From Lactobacillus sp. LL6 (GTDB lineage: Bacteria > Bacillota > Bacilli > Lactobacillales > Lactobacillaceae), in contig NZ_VLLR01000001.1 in NCBI RefSeq assembly GCF_007570935.1, positions 1 to 64,000 on the forward strand: a stretch of 64,000 bases of DNA. Reading direction: 5' to 3'. The position numbers and the translations under genes were made by a program. Positions within the stretch are counted from its first letter, which is position 1. The number at the start of each line of letters is the position of its first letter. Of the stretch, positions 10,154 to 19,449 are shown in pieces. The notes beneath the pieces are model-generated. The model did not search any database. It was given only the letters and a program-made list of their open reading frames with translations, and was not told the DNA's origin.

Positions 10154-12175
10154 ATGAAAGATTTTTTACGTAAGCTTGAATTGCCTGCTTTTATTAAAGA
10201 TTCACGGTTAACAGCTTCCGTATTGATTATACTTGGATTGTCATTATTAGGCAGCATTATTGCAATGATTATGAATCCGTTACTGGGTTTGGCTCTAGTA
10301 TTGATTTTTTTATTAACCGTTGCTATTACCATTTATGGGACATATGTTTTAGCTGGAAATGCTAATAATTTTGCAGTGAATCTTTCTTATCGCATAAAGC
10401 GTAGTGAGCAAGAGGCAATGATTAAGATGCCACTTGGGATTTTGCTTTATGATAAAGATCATCAAATTCAATGGGTCAATCCATACTTACAGCTTTATTT
10501 AAAAGATAGTGATTTAGTTGGACATACAATAGAATCAATTGATCCAGAGTTAAATAGATTACTCAATGAAGCTTTAGAAGCAAAAACTGCAGAAAATCAT
10601 GTGGTAAATTGGGATGATCATCAATTTGAAATGGTTGTTCAAGATAACTTAGGAGTAATTTATTTATTAGACATAACTCGTTATGCTAAGATTGAGGATA
10701 AGTATAAAGCTGAACAATTAGCGATTGGACAAATCTTTATTGATAATTATGATGAGTTAAGCGAAGCTATGCATGATCAAGAACTTACTAGTATGAGTTC
10801 TTATGTACAAAATACTTTGAGTGAATATGCTAAAAAGTTTAATGCATATCTTAAGAGAATTGATGAAGATCATTTCTTGCTTTTGATTCATATGCACGAT
10901 TTGATCAATATGGAAAAAGATAAGTTTTCTGTATTAGATAAAGTCCGTCAAGAAACTAGTCGCAATAATACTCCACTGACACTTTCTATTGGGATTGCCT
11001 TTGGTAGTGATTCAATTACTGAAGTGGCTGATCAAGCGCAATCGAATTTAGACTTGGCCTTAGGTCGAGGAGGAGATCAAGTAGTTCTTCGTGAGCCTGG
11101 TAAAGACGCCCGTTTTTATGGTGGAAAATCTAATCCGATGGAAAAAAGAACTAGAGTGCGTGCGAGGATGGTTTCTCAAGCAATTAGTGAATTATTCAAA
11201 GATGCAGATCGTGTATTTGTTGTAGGACATACTCGTCCGGACATGGATTCTGTTGGAAGTGGAATAGGTGTAGTAAAATTAGCTCGTTTACACGGTGTTA
11301 AGGCTAATTTTGTATTAGATACTGATAAAACTAATTACGATGTTAGTCGTTTGGTAGCTCGTCTGCAGCAACAAAAAGAAGATAACGATTTATTTGTTGA
11401 TCCTAAAGTTGCCTTGGAGGAGGTTACTGACCGTTCAATGCTTGTGATGGTTGACCACTCAAAATATTCAATTACATATTCAAAAGAATTGTATGATCGC
11501 TTGAAGAATCGAATAATAGTAATTGATCACCATAGACGGGGAGAAGAATTTCCTGAAAATCCAATGCTCACATATGTTGAGCCATATGCATCATCTGCTT
11601 GTGAGTTAGTAACAGAGATGATTGAATATCAACAACCCGCAGGTGGTAAACGTGTCTTGACGGATTTAGAAGCAACTGCTATGCTTGCAGGAATAGTGGT
11701 TGATTCAAAAGAATTCTCACTTAGAACGGGAACTAGAACTTTTGATGCAGCCAGTTATCTCAGATCAATTGGAGCAGATTCTTCAGTTGTAACTGAATTG
11801 TTGAAAGAAGATATTGATAGTTTCTTAGAACGTACTCATTTAGTAGCAACTCTTAAGATGGTGAAGCCAGGGATGGCAGTTTTGGCAGGACCAGATGATA
11901 AAATTATTGATCCAATCGTTACTGCCCAAGCAGCCGATACTGCACTTGATTTAGAGAATGTGGACGCAAGTTTTGCTGTTACAAGGCGAACTAAGGATAC
12001 TATTGGTATTTCTGCCAGATCAATGGGCAAAATCAACGTTCAAATTATTATGGAGAAATTGGGCGGTGGCGGTCACTTGTCTAATGCAGCAACTCAAATT
12101 AAAGGAGTAACTGTTGCTGAAGCTCGTGAAAAGTTACTAGCTGCAATTGATGAATACGTTGAAGAAAATAAGTAA
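10154..12175 (+). CDS. gdpP: Cyclic-di-AMP phosphodiesterase GdpP (DHH family)
   Basis: GdpP degrades the second messenger c-di-AMP at the membrane and so affects osmotic balance, the cell wall and beta-lactam tolerance. The 673-residue protein has two N-terminal membrane helices (about residues 20-75), a PAS-like domain and a degenerate GGDEF domain (about 170-310). The DHH domain carries [10 protein letters not shown] and the DHHRRGEEF motif. The DHHA1 domain ends with [18 protein letters not shown] lies before the ATG. rplI follows after 11 bases, the usual Firmicute order. Confidence 0.96.
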   Translation: MKDFLRKLELPAFIKDSRLTASVLIILGLSLLGSIIAMIMNPLLGLALVLIFLLTVAITIYGTYVLAGNANNFAVNLSYRIKRSEQEAMIKMPLGILLYDKDHQIQWVNPYLQLYLKDSDLVGHTIESIDPELNRLLNEALEAKTAENHVVNWDDHQFEMVVQDNLGVIYLLDITRYAKIEDKYKAEQLAIGQIFIDNYDELSEAMHDQELTSMSSYVQNTLSEYAKKFNAYLKRIDEDHFLLLIHMHDLINMEKDKFSVLDKVRQETSRNNTPLTLSIGIAFGSDSITEVADQAQSNLDLALGRGGDQVVLREPGKDARFYGGKSNPMEKRTRVRARMVSQAISELFKDADRVFVVGHTRPDMDSVGSGIGVVKLARLHGVKANFVLDTDKTNYDVSRLVARLQQQKEDNDLFVDPKVALEEVTDRSMLVMVDHSKYSITYSKELYDRLKNRIIVIDHHRRGEEFPENPMLTYVEPYASSACELVTEMIEYQQPAGGKRVLTDLEATAMLAGIVVDSKEFSLRTGTRTFDAASYLRSIGADSSVVTELLKEDIDSFLERTHLVATLKMVKPGMAVLAGPDDKIIDPIVTAQAADTALDLENVDASFAVTRRTKDTIGISARSMGKINVQIIMEKLGGGGHLSNAATQIKGVTVAEAREKLLAAIDEYVEENK

Positions 12176-12186
12176 AGGAGAAAACT

Positions 12187-12642
12187 ATGAAAGTTATTTT
12201 TACTCAAGATGTTAGAGGTCGCGGTAAGCGTGGAGATGTTAAAAATGTTCCAGATGGTTATGCACAAAACTACTTAATCAAGCGTGGTTTGGCAAAGCCT
12301 GCAACTAAAGGGAACATGAACACTTTAGAACGTGTTGCTGCTAATGAAAAAGCAGCTTATGAAGCAGAAAAGGCTGAAGCTGAAAAAATTAAAGCAATTT
12401 TGGATAAAGACGAAACTGTTGTTAACTTTAAATCTAAGGCTGGAACTGATGCTAGATTGTTTGGTTCAATTTCAGGTAAGAAGATTGTAGAAGGTTTAGA
12501 AGATCAATATGGTATTAAGATCGATAAGCGTAAATTAAACTTACCAGAACCAATTAAAGCATTAGGTTATACTAATGTTTCAGTTAAGTTGTTTAAAGGT
12601 GTAGAAGGCACAATTCGAGTTCACATTACTGAACAAGATTAG
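12187..12642 (+). CDS. rplI: 50S ribosomal protein L9
   Basis: L9 is a two-domain large-subunit protein joined by a long helix. The 151 residues begin [17 protein letters not shown], with the conserved [18 protein letters not shown]. The connecting helix is Glu/Ala-rich (about 50-75). AAAGGAG lies before the ATG. It sits between gdpP and dnaB and is probably co-transcribed with both. Confidence 0.98.
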   Translation: MKVIFTQDVRGRGKRGDVKNVPDGYAQNYLIKRGLAKPATKGNMNTLERVAANEKAAYEAEKAEAEKIKAILDKDETVVNFKSKAGTDARLFGSISGKKIVEGLEDQYGIKIDKRKLNLPEPIKALGYTNVSVKLFKGVEGTIRVHITEQD

Positions 12643-12661
12643 TAAAGAAGTGTAGGGGTTA

Positions 12662-14068
12662 ATGGATAATATTGTATCGCAACAGATTCCGCACGATGCA
12701 GAAGCAGAAAAGGCAGTCTTGGGTGCGATTTTTATCAATCCTGAAGCTGTTGCTGAAGCAAGTACGGTAGTACAGCCAGATGATTTTTATGAGCGGGCTA
12801 ATCGTTTAATTTATCAGGGGATGCTTGAGTTATCCGATGATGAAAGAGCAATTGATCCGTTAACGCTTAAGGATGTACTAGAACAAAAAAATCAATTAGA
12901 AGATAGTGGCGGAGTAGCATATTTATCAGAGTTGGCAGTTGCAACTCCAACAGCAGCTCACGTTACATATTATGCACAAATTGTCCACAGAAAGGCGCTG
13001 TTAAGGCGCCTTATTTCTGCTAGTCAGAAGATTATTGCAAATGCAATGCAGGATTCTGATGATGTTACAAATATCTTGGATAATGCAGAAAGCGAAATTA
13101 TGAATGTTTCTTCAGAAAATAGTACTGGGGGCTTTCGGCGAATCAAGGATATTGTGAATAATGCTGTGGATGAAATCAATAATATTCCTGAAGATGGGAA
13201 TATGGTTACAGGTTTACCCACTGGGTTTCAAGAATTAGATAAGATGACAACTGGATTTCATGATGATGAACTAATTATTATTGCTGCTCGTCCTGGTGTT
13301 GGTAAAACTTCTTTTGCAATGAATGTAGCTCAGTTTGTTGGACTTCATACGGATAAGAATGTTGCTGTATTTTCTCTAGAAATGAGTGGTGAACAGCTTG
13401 TTCAAAGAATGATTGCGTCTGTAGGACTCATTGATTCACAACACCTTAGGACAGGTCAGCTTAATGATGAAGAATGGGAAAAACTTGTAATGGCAGCTGG
13501 TTCTTTAGCTGAGGCTAAGCTTTATATTGATGACACTCCGGGTATTAAAATGAGTGAAATTAGAGCAAAATCTCGGCGTTTGGCTAAAGAAACAGGAAAT
13601 CTTGGTTTGATTGTAATTGATTATTTACAATTGATTGAAGGTCCAAGAAGTGAATCAAGACAACAAGAAGTATCCGCAATTTCAAGACAATTGAAAAAAC
13701 TTGCTAAGGAACTTCATGTTCCTGTAATTGCATTGTCTCAATTATCTCGTTCAGTTGAACAACGGCAAGATAAGCGACCTGTTTTATCTGATATTCGTGA
13801 ATCAGGATCAATTGAACAGGATGCTGATATCGTATCTTTTCTTTATCGTGATGACTATTATCGTGATGAAGAAAGCGGTGAAGATGGTGAAAGTGCAGAA
13901 GTAGGCTCAGAAGCCGATAATGGTGAAGTAGAGGTAATTATCGAGAAAAACCGTTCAGGAAGCCGAGGGACCGTTAAATTAATGTTCTCAAAGCCATATA
14001 ATAGATTTTCTAACTTAGATTATGGTCATGATGCCCCACTTGGTCCCCCGCCACCACCAATGAATTAG
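12662..14068 (+). CDS. dnaB: Replicative DNA helicase DnaB
   Basis: DnaB is the hexameric helicase that unwinds DNA at the fork. The 468 residues have the N-terminal primase-interaction domain (IPHDAEAEKAVLGAIF) and the RecA-like motor. Walker A is ARPGVGKTSFAMN near residue 213, Walker B LIVIDYLQL near 317, and SDIRESGSIEQDAD near 377. The tail (PLGPPPPPMN) is proline-rich. A terminator follows directly. Confidence 0.97.
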   Translation: MDNIVSQQIPHDAEAEKAVLGAIFINPEAVAEASTVVQPDDFYERANRLIYQGMLELSDDERAIDPLTLKDVLEQKNQLEDSGGVAYLSELAVATPTAAHVTYYAQIVHRKALLRRLISASQKIIANAMQDSDDVTNILDNAESEIMNVSSENSTGGFRRIKDIVNNAVDEINNIPEDGNMVTGLPTGFQELDKMTTGFHDDELIIIAARPGVGKTSFAMNVAQFVGLHTDKNVAVFSLEMSGEQLVQRMIASVGLIDSQHLRTGQLNDEEWEKLVMAAGSLAEAKLYIDDTPGIKMSEIRAKSRRLAKETGNLGLIVIDYLQLIEGPRSESRQQEVSAISRQLKKLAKELHVPVIALSQLSRSVEQRQDKRPVLSDIRESGSIEQDADIVSFLYRDDYYRDEESGEDGESAEVGSEADNGEVEVIIEKNRSGSRGTVKLMFSKPYNRFSNLDYGHDAPLGPPPPPMN

Positions 14069-14079
14069 AATAACGTTTA

Positions 14080-14104
14080 AAAAGCTCCGAAAGGAGCTTT
14101 TTTA
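14080..14104 (+). terminator. Terminator after dnaB
   Basis: AAAGCTCC/GGAGCTTT with a four-base loop and a T run, 12 bases after the dnaB stop. Confidence 0.9.
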
Positions 14105-14266
14105 TTTTGCAAGATAATAAAAAATTCTATAAATAAGTTAATTTATTTTGGAAATATTTATCTATAATTACATACTGTAAGCCTTTACACAATCATGAAT
14201 TACCTATATAATATTTTTCAGCATATAAAATATGGAGTTAAATTTAAAACGAAAAGGATGATAAAT

Positions 14267-15151
14267 ATGACAGAAAATAAATATGTAGGTAGTATTGAAG
14301 CTGGTGGAACTAAGTTTATCTTAGCTGTACAAGATATTGAAAGTGGTGAAGTAATTGCAAAAGACCGTATTCCAACCACAACTGCTGAAGAAACTTTACA
14401 AAAGAGTGCAGATTTCTTTAAGAAAAATGAAGTTGATGCACTTGGAATTGGTACTTTTGGTCCAATTGATATTAACCCTAACTCTCGTACATTTGGTTAT
14501 ATTTTAGATACCCCAAAACGTGGTTGGTCTGGAACTGATGTTAAGGGATTTTTTGAACGTGAATTAAACATTCCAGTTGTAATGACTACTGATGTAAATG
14601 CATCTGGATATGGTGAATACATTGCTCGTGGACGCGATAATTCTAAGAGTTACTTCTATGTAACAATTGGTACTGGAGTTGGAGCAGGTATTGTCCAAGC
14701 AGGCAAGTTTGTAGGTCTTAATAATCACCCTGAAATGGGACATATGCTTGTTAGACGCTATCCAGGGGATGATTATGAAGGTAACTGTCCATTCCATGGC
14801 GACAAGTGTGTAGAAGGAATGGCAGCTGGTCCGACTCTTGAAGGTAGAACTGGTATTCCAGGAGAAAAATTAAGTCGTGATAACAAGGTATTTACTTATG
14901 TAGCTTATTATGTAGCTCAACTTCTTTACAATGTTTATATGGCAAGCCGTCCGGACGTGATGGTAGTGGGTGGTTCTGTTTTGAATGATAAGGACCTTGA
15001 AAAAGTACGTGAATTCTTTGATAAGTTTAACAATAATTACGTTGCAACCCCAGATTTAGATAAGTTAATTGTACGTCCCGCTGTTGAAAATAATGGTTCA
15101 GCAACCTTAGGTGATTTTGAACTTGCTAAGGAATTGTTAGAAAATAACTAA
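14267..15151 (+). CDS. ROK-family sugar kinase, probable fructokinase
   Basis: ROK kinases phosphorylate free sugars with ATP. The start chosen is ATG 14267 (MTENKYVGSIEAGGTKF), which has AAAAGGATG upstream; the longer in-frame extension has no site. The 294 residues have the ATP-binding EAGGTKF and the catalytic GTFGPIDIN region. The zinc motif NCPFHGDKCVEG has the H/C spacing typical of ROK fructokinases (ScrK/GmuE-like). There is no sugar transporter next to it. Fructose is the likeliest substrate, but mannose or glucose cannot be excluded. Confidence 0.88.
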   Translation: MTENKYVGSIEAGGTKFILAVQDIESGEVIAKDRIPTTTAEETLQKSADFFKKNEVDALGIGTFGPIDINPNSRTFGYILDTPKRGWSGTDVKGFFERELNIPVVMTTDVNASGYGEYIARGRDNSKSYFYVTIGTGVGAGIVQAGKFVGLNNHPEMGHMLVRRYPGDDYEGNCPFHGDKCVEGMAAGPTLEGRTGIPGEKLSRDNKVFTYVAYYVAQLLYNVYMASRPDVMVVGGSVLNDKDLEKVREFFDKFNNNYVATPDLDKLIVRPAVENNGSATLGDFELAKELLENN

Positions 15152-15170
15152 ACTACAAAAAAACAAGAAA

Positions 15171-15213
15171 AATGCTCAATTTATTAACAAAAGTTTAAGT
15201 TGAGTATTTTTTT
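15171..15213 (+). terminator. Terminator after the ROK kinase
   Basis: AATGCTCAA pairs with TTGAGTATT (one G-U), followed by a T tract. Confidence 0.75.
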
Positions 15214-15220
15214 AGCTTAT

Positions 15221-15241
15221 TTAGTGACAATGTGTCACTAA
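15221..15241 (+). promoter_or_regulatory. Perfect palindromic operator GTGACA-N3-TGTCAC
   Basis: A perfect 21-base palindrome with nine-base arms (TTAGTGACA and TGTCACTAA) around ATG. Its right half TGTCAC sits 17 bases before TATAAC (15256-15261), so it would overlap the -35 region of the CsbD-GlsB promoter. The same core occurs at 63105-63119, upstream of another GlsB-like gene. The binding protein is unknown. Confidence 0.75.
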
Positions 15242-15288
15242 GTGTGTAAGATTAGTATAACGATTAAAATATAGAAAGGAAGAGCTTT

Positions 15289-15474
15289 ATGAATAAAGAA
15301 TCAGGTCTTAAAGATAAAGTAATCGGCAAGATTAAAGAAGTCGAAGGTAAAGTTACCAAAGACAAATTACGCGAGGCCGAAGGCAAAGCCCAAAAGAAAA
15401 AGGGTGAAGTCGTTGATCGCGTAAATGAAATCAAAAAGAATGCCGAAGAAAAGATAAGTAACGAGGTGACCTAA
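15289..15474 (+). CDS. CsbD-family stress protein
   Basis: CsbD-like proteins are small, abundant, highly charged stress proteins (sigma-B dependent in Bacillus). Their molecular role is unknown. The 61 residues are mostly Lys/Glu, with the family pattern SGLKDKVIGKIKEVEGKVT and a second similar helix. AAAGGAAGAG precedes the ATG. The stop overlaps the ribosome binding site of the next gene, so the two genes form one unit behind the palindromic operator. Confidence 0.9.
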   Translation: MNKESGLKDKVIGKIKEVEGKVTKDKLREAEGKAQKKKGEVVDRVNEIKKNAEEKISNEVT

Positions 15475-15475
15475 T

Positions 15476-15736
15476 ATGTTACATTGGTTATGGGTATTGA
15501 TCGTAGGTGGAGTAATTGGCTTAATTGCAGGCGCAATTACTGGCAGAGGCCAATCAATGGGCTGGATTGCTAATATTTTAGCTGGACTTGTGGGATCAAG
15601 TTTAGGACAAGCACTTCTTGGTGCATGGGGACCACAAGTAGCTGGTATGGCAATTGTTCCCTCGATACTTGGAGCAGTTATCCTAGTATTGATTGTTTCA
15701 TTTATTTTGGGAATGACACGTCGTAGTCCAGAATAA
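15476..15736 (+). CDS. GlsB/YeaQ/YmgE-family small membrane protein
   Basis: This family (formerly transglycosylase-associated) consists of Gly-rich integral membrane proteins linked to envelope stress. The biochemical function is not known. The 86 residues form three hydrophobic segments with the repeated glycine pattern GGVIGLIAGAITGRGQSMGW and ANILAGLVGSSLGQALLG. It is coupled to the CsbD gene upstream (GAGGTGA before the ATG). A second family member lies at 63252. Confidence 0.9.
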   Translation: MLHWLWVLIVGGVIGLIAGAITGRGQSMGWIANILAGLVGSSLGQALLGAWGPQVAGMAIVPSILGAVILVLIVSFILGMTRRSPE

Positions 15737-15756
15737 GTCCATTAAGAAAGTGATAT

Positions 15757-15786
15757 AAAAACAGCACTCCTTGCGAGTGCTGTTTG
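15757..15786. terminator. Bidirectional terminator between GlsB and the DUF2974 gene
   Basis: AACAGCACT/AGTGCTGTT stem with a short loop. A-rich and T-rich flanks mean it can serve both converging transcripts. Confidence 0.85.
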
Positions 15787-15802
15787 CGTTTCATGTGAAA
15801 CT
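15787..15802. promoter_or_regulatory. parS-like chromosome-segregation site
   Basis: GTTTCATGTGAAAC is the core of the ParB-binding consensus TGTTTCACGTGAAACA, with T in place of C at the centre and one end base changed on each side. It lies in a convergent gene end about 16 kb from dnaA, within the range where parS sites cluster. A second site with the same central substitution lies at 61272. Confidence 0.6.
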
Positions 15803-17028
15803 CATTTTCTACTTTCATGATGGTGTTTATGGTGCTTTTTAACAATTGGACTCATAGGTACCATTACTTTGGGATGTTTTTTAGAATAAAATTCATAAAA
15901 AATTGGTCCCTTTTTTGAATCATTGCACTTAGGATAAAAGCGTACTTTGCCTTCGGTAAATGGTAAATTAAGATTGTTTCTATAAGTAGTCCAAACATCG
16001 TTAAACATGCTGGTGATGATTTTTCTCATATCGGGCTCTAGAGACATAATTACTCGACCTAAGCGATAAGTTCCAATAATCTTATGAGTTGTAAGTTGAT
16101 TAACATCATTAATGTCAGAATTTTCAAAAGCATCAAATAATGCAGAAAACATTTCACTACGCTTAGCATCAGGAATAGAATGATTGAAATGGATTAATGA
16201 ATGGCGCAAAACTCTAGCCCCAGTAGTCAATCCTTCAGCTAAAACAAAACTATCACGCCCCACGCTCCATCTTCTTGGATCATGCTGGTCTTTCATTGGA
16301 GCGTCGCTTTTTATAATTAAAACTCGTTCAGGGTGGTCAAGCATCGTGCCAATAATTGAACTTTCAGGTAAGTAAGTTTTCATTTTGTATTTGCTGCGTT
16401 TAAACCCATCTGTAGAATATACTTGATGGAAAAAACCGGGTCCGTCAAAACTAATAGCTTGAATTATTCTATTTTGCAATTCAATAGGGCTATTACTTAG
16501 TGCAAATTGAGCAAAGTTACCACCTTTGGAATGTCCAACAAGATAAATTTCATCATAAGGAAACTTTTCAGCAATTGTTTGAAGATATTTAGATGCAACA
16601 GTTTGTCCATAAATTTCTGGCATGTAATTCATATTCATATCTTCATTCCAACCAATCATAGAGCTATCAGTTCCTCGATAAGAAATTAATATTGTATGGT
16701 CGTTTAATCGAAAAGTAGCTGCGGTAAATTGCAAAGGAGCAGGTTTTGTATCCATTCGATTGGTCCAGTTTAGAATTTTAACATTTCCAAGACGAGGACT
16801 TTCAGGCAGAAGCAAAACCTCGGCACCTGTTTCATCGTGCATTTGATGTTGAAATGATGGCAAAGTACGTAATCGTTGTGCAACTTCGCTTAAAGTATGA
16901 CCTGCAGCGGATTTATCAACTGGCAGGTAAATTAAAGAGGCAAAAAGTGAAGCATCGACACTGTTAAAAGGAGCTTGCTCAAAAGTAAAATCTCCACGCC
17001 AACGCAAATAATCAAGTGGTCCTGCCAT
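15802..17028 (-). CDS. DUF2974 (Mbeg1-like) alpha/beta-hydrolase
   Basis: This is a predicted lipase-like hydrolase of the DUF2974 family, common in lactobacilli and without a defined substrate. The 408 residues contain the nucleophile elbow GHSKGGNFAQF, with Ser near residue 169, preceded by RGTDSSMIGWNEDMNM. The C-terminus is His/Lys-rich. AGGAAG lies before the ATG. It has no signal peptide. It is convergent with the GlsB gene and divergent from nothing in the near vicinity. Confidence 0.85.
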   Translation of the reverse strand: MAGPLDYLRWRGDFTFEQAPFNSVDASLFASLIYLPVDKSAAGHTLSEVAQRLRTLPSFQHQMHDETGAEVLLLPESPRLGNVKILNWTNRMDTKPAPLQFTAATFRLNDHTILISYRGTDSSMIGWNEDMNMNYMPEIYGQTVASKYLQTIAEKFPYDEIYLVGHSKGGNFAQFALSNSPIELQNRIIQAISFDGPGFFHQVYSTDGFKRSKYKMKTYLPESSIIGTMLDHPERVLIIKSDAPMKDQHDPRRWSVGRDSFVLAEGLTTGARVLRHSLIHFNHSIPDAKRSEMFSALFDAFENSDINDVNQLTTHKIIGTYRLGRVIMSLEPDMRKIITSMFNDVWTTYRNNLNLPFTEGKVRFYPKCNDSKKGPIFYEFYSKKHPKVMVPMSPIVKKHHKHHHESRK

Positions 17029-17119
17029 AATAATCTTCCTTTCTTCTTAACAGTCCTATTTTAACAATAATTTAGCTAAATAGAAGAAAAGAAAGCTTGC
17101 TCATATAGTTAATTAAAAA

Positions 17120-17827
17120 TTATTGCCCTCCTCGGGTATAGCTAATGCGAGTAATATCAGGGTATTTTTTCAAAGCTAGAATAATATCATTTTCGTCTTT
17201 TTTATTATTGATAATTCCATCAACATTGAAGATGATTTTTTCCTCGCTGACGTCTAAGATTTTTACTGAAATATTTTCAACTTGATTATCTCGTAGTTCT
17301 TGTTCTATTTTTGATAAAACATTGTGTTGATTTAAGGCTTCTATTTGAATATCAAAGCGAACATGGACAATTATTTTATTAATTAGAGTATCATCATGGA
17401 ATAAAATTTGAACGGCAAATAAGAATACTGTTGAAAGAATCCCGATAAAGTATAGTCCAGCACCAACCGCCATACCGATAGCAGCTGTTGCCCAAACACC
17501 TGCTGCAGTGGTAAGACCAGAGATTTGATCACGTCTAACTAAAATTGTACCTGCTCCAATAAATGAAATTCCGGTTACGATTTGAGCAGCGATTCTTGAT
17601 GGATCAAGAGCAATTCCATGCATATTAAGTAAATCAGTGAAGCCGTATTTTGAAACAATCATAAAAAGCGCAGAAGCAATTGCGACAACGATGTGAGTTC
17701 TAACACCAGCACTTTTTCGCTGAATAGCACGCTCATATCCAATAATAGCCCCACAAAAAGCTGCTACAACAATTCTAAGTAACCAATCCCATTCAATTTG
17801 AATGGAAGCAAGATTTGCTAAATACAC
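17120..17827 (-). CDS. MgtC/SapB-family membrane protein
   Basis: MgtC-like proteins are inner-membrane proteins linked to growth under low magnesium or acid. The 235 residues begin with about four hydrophobic helices and the signature GAIIGYERAIQRKSAGVRTH, then TGISFIGAGTI. A soluble ACT-like C-terminal domain follows (about 140-235). The start is GTG with AGGAGGG upstream. Its own promoter would lie in the gap before the tRNA. Confidence 0.93.
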   Translation of the reverse strand: MYLANLASIQIEWDWLLRIVVAAFCGAIIGYERAIQRKSAGVRTHIVVAIASALFMIVSKYGFTDLLNMHGIALDPSRIAAQIVTGISFIGAGTILVRRDQISGLTTAAGVWATAAIGMAVGAGLYFIGILSTVFLFAVQILFHDDTLINKIIVHVRFDIQIEALNQHNVLSKIEQELRDNQVENISVKILDVSEEKIIFNVDGIINNKKDENDIILALKKYPDITRISYTRGGQ

Positions 17828-17926
17828 GAAAAAACCCCCTCCTGCAAAAATATCAATATCTAATTCTTATTCTACATTAACTAAAATTATTTAACGAAAT
17901 AAAAAATAATTTTTTACAAAAAAGGC

Positions 17927-17955
17927 TTGCATAAAATTGAATTAAATGGTTTAAT
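17927..17955 (+). promoter_or_regulatory. Promoter of the first tRNA-Thr gene
   Basis: TTGCAT and TTTAAT are separated by 17 bases, about 30 bases before the tRNA. The context AAAAGGCTTGC is shared with the promoter of the second tRNA-Thr copy. Confidence 0.7.
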
Positions 17956-17986
17956 AAATGATGTCGTCAGTTGACGATGAGAAGTT

Positions 17987-18059
17987 GCTGACTTAGCTCA
18001 GTTGGCAGAGCACGTCACTAGTAATGATGAGGTCGGAGGTTCGAATCCTCTAGTCAGCA
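17987..18059 (+). tRNA. tRNA-Thr, anticodon AGT (copy 1)
   Basis: A 73-base cloverleaf. The acceptor GCTGACT pairs with AGTCAGC. The D-stem is GCTC/GAGC, the anticodon stem CGTCA/TGATG with loop CTAGTAA, and the T-arm GGAGG-TTCGAAT-CCTCT. The anticodon AGT (A34) would read ACU and, if deaminated to inosine, ACC and ACA. CCA is not encoded. Its 3' end is the apparent attachment site of the following island. Confidence 0.95.
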
Positions 18060-18073
18060 TATTTTAACTTATG

Positions 18074-18120
18074 AAAGCTTGTTATAGTAGCGTTTAACGT
18101 TGTTATAACAAGCTTTTCTT
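18074..18120 (+). terminator. Large inverted repeat near the left island end
   Basis: AAAGCTTGTTATA pairs perfectly with TATAACAAGCTTT, with T residues after. It can end the tRNA transcript now that the original terminator is displaced. A second bidirectional hairpin (AGGTACTAC/GTAGTACCT plus T run) lies at 18251-18295. No gene is seen in 18061-18437. Confidence 0.7.
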
Positions 18121-18437
18121 TTGCACTTTTTGATAACCATTTAACACGTTTCTTAACACGCTTGTGGTTGACGGAAGCTTTTTAAATTCTTAGTTTGCTA
18201 GATTGCTTGGTATGACTAACTTAAGGTGTGATAAAAACGTGTTAAGCAAGAAAAGGTACTACACCTCGTGATTAGCGAAGCGTAGTACCTTTTTTAGCCT
18301 TGATTGTAATTAGTACCAGGCTTGTTTTTTATGAAGTGTGGTACTTGAGAAATACCTTAGTAATTATGACCGTAATTGCTCCTGTAATGCCCATAGTGAC
18401 AGCCTACACTTAATTAGCAGAAGTCGTGTATAAAAAA

Positions 18438-19340
18438 CTAATTTACAATATTATCATCCACATCTTTTATAAAGTTCTCAACATTTTTGGAAGAATGCAA
18501 AGAATAAACGATTCCCCATGGAACTGTGTAATGCCAGTTAACAGGTACAGTTTTTAATGAAGGATGTGCATTTAGCCACATGTCAACTGTCAAAATAAGT
18601 TTATTATCAGTGACCACGCGATTAAAAGTATCAATATCATACGGTGGCACTGTTTTGATTTTAATATCTGGATAATCCTTTTCCAGTTGATGGCGGACCA
18701 CATCAATATATTGAGTACTGTTCGGTTCAACCATAAATAAGGTCGTGTTTTGCAAATCACTAAGTTCCAATTGTTTCTTATTGGCTAAATCTTTATTACG
18801 TGGTACAGCAATCCTTAGAGGAAGATCAGCCAATTTGAGACCTTGACAAGAATGGTTCCACATATCAGATGGAAAAATACCGGCAAAAATATCAATTTGG
18901 TTACCCAACATATTAACTGGGCTGTTTTGTGTATCTGTGGAATTAGAAATAGAAACTACTTGTAACTGCAACTGGGGATTTTGATTTAAAATTGGTAATA
19001 ACTGATCAAAAAGTGGCTGACTAGGATAAAGTAATGAATTGCCAACTTTAATGGAATTATTGCTAGTGGTTTCTTGGCTTTTAGCTGATGCAATTGCCTG
19101 ATTGGAAAGTGCAATAATTTGTTTTGCTGCCTTAAAAACCGTCTCGCCAGCAGGAGTCAATGTGATTCCTGTCGGCGTCCGGTTAAATAGTGTTATATCT
19201 AAATCTTCTTCTAACTTATTGATATGCTTAATAAAAGCAGCTGGTGATAAAAATAATTTTTTACTGGCTTTAGTGAAACTACCTTCTTCCACTGCCAGAA
19301 TAAAATAGTTTAATTGAGAATTATACAACAACGAAAACAC
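18438..19340 (-). CDS. LysR-family transcriptional regulator
   Basis: LysR regulators bind DNA through an N-terminal winged helix and sense a small molecule with a periplasmic-binding-like domain. The 300 residues show the HTH YFILAVEEGSFTKASKKLF with DITLFNRTPTGITLTPAGE, then a co-inducer domain. It is transcribed away from the flavin monooxygenase operon. A striking palindrome lies in the shared promoter region, so this is the probable regulator of that operon. The effector is unknown. Confidence 0.9.
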   Translation of the reverse strand: MFSLLYNSQLNYFILAVEEGSFTKASKKLFLSPAAFIKHINKLEEDLDITLFNRTPTGITLTPAGETVFKAAKQIIALSNQAIASAKSQETTSNNSIKVGNSLLYPSQPLFDQLLPILNQNPQLQLQVVSISNSTDTQNSPVNMLGNQIDIFAGIFPSDMWNHSCQGLKLADLPLRIAVPRNKDLANKKQLELSDLQNTTLFMVEPNSTQYIDVVRHQLEKDYPDIKIKTVPPYDIDTFNRVVTDNKLILTVDMWLNAHPSLKTVPVNWHYTVPWGIVYSLHSSKNVENFIKDVDDNIVN

Positions 19341-19343
19341 CTC

Positions 19344-19375
19344 TAATAGTATTAACCTTTTAGTTAATACTATTA
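19344..19375. promoter_or_regulatory. Divergent operator palindrome for the LysR regulator
   Basis: TAATAGTATTAAC and GTTAATACTATTA are perfect 13-base inverted arms around a 6-base spacer. It lies immediately upstream of the LysR start and 75 bases before the monooxygenase gene. Confidence 0.65.
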
Positions 19376-19449
19376 TACTATTTTGAGAATTCCACGGATC
19401 AATTTCTCCAGATATACTAAAACCGACAATTAAAATTGGAGGGATTTAT

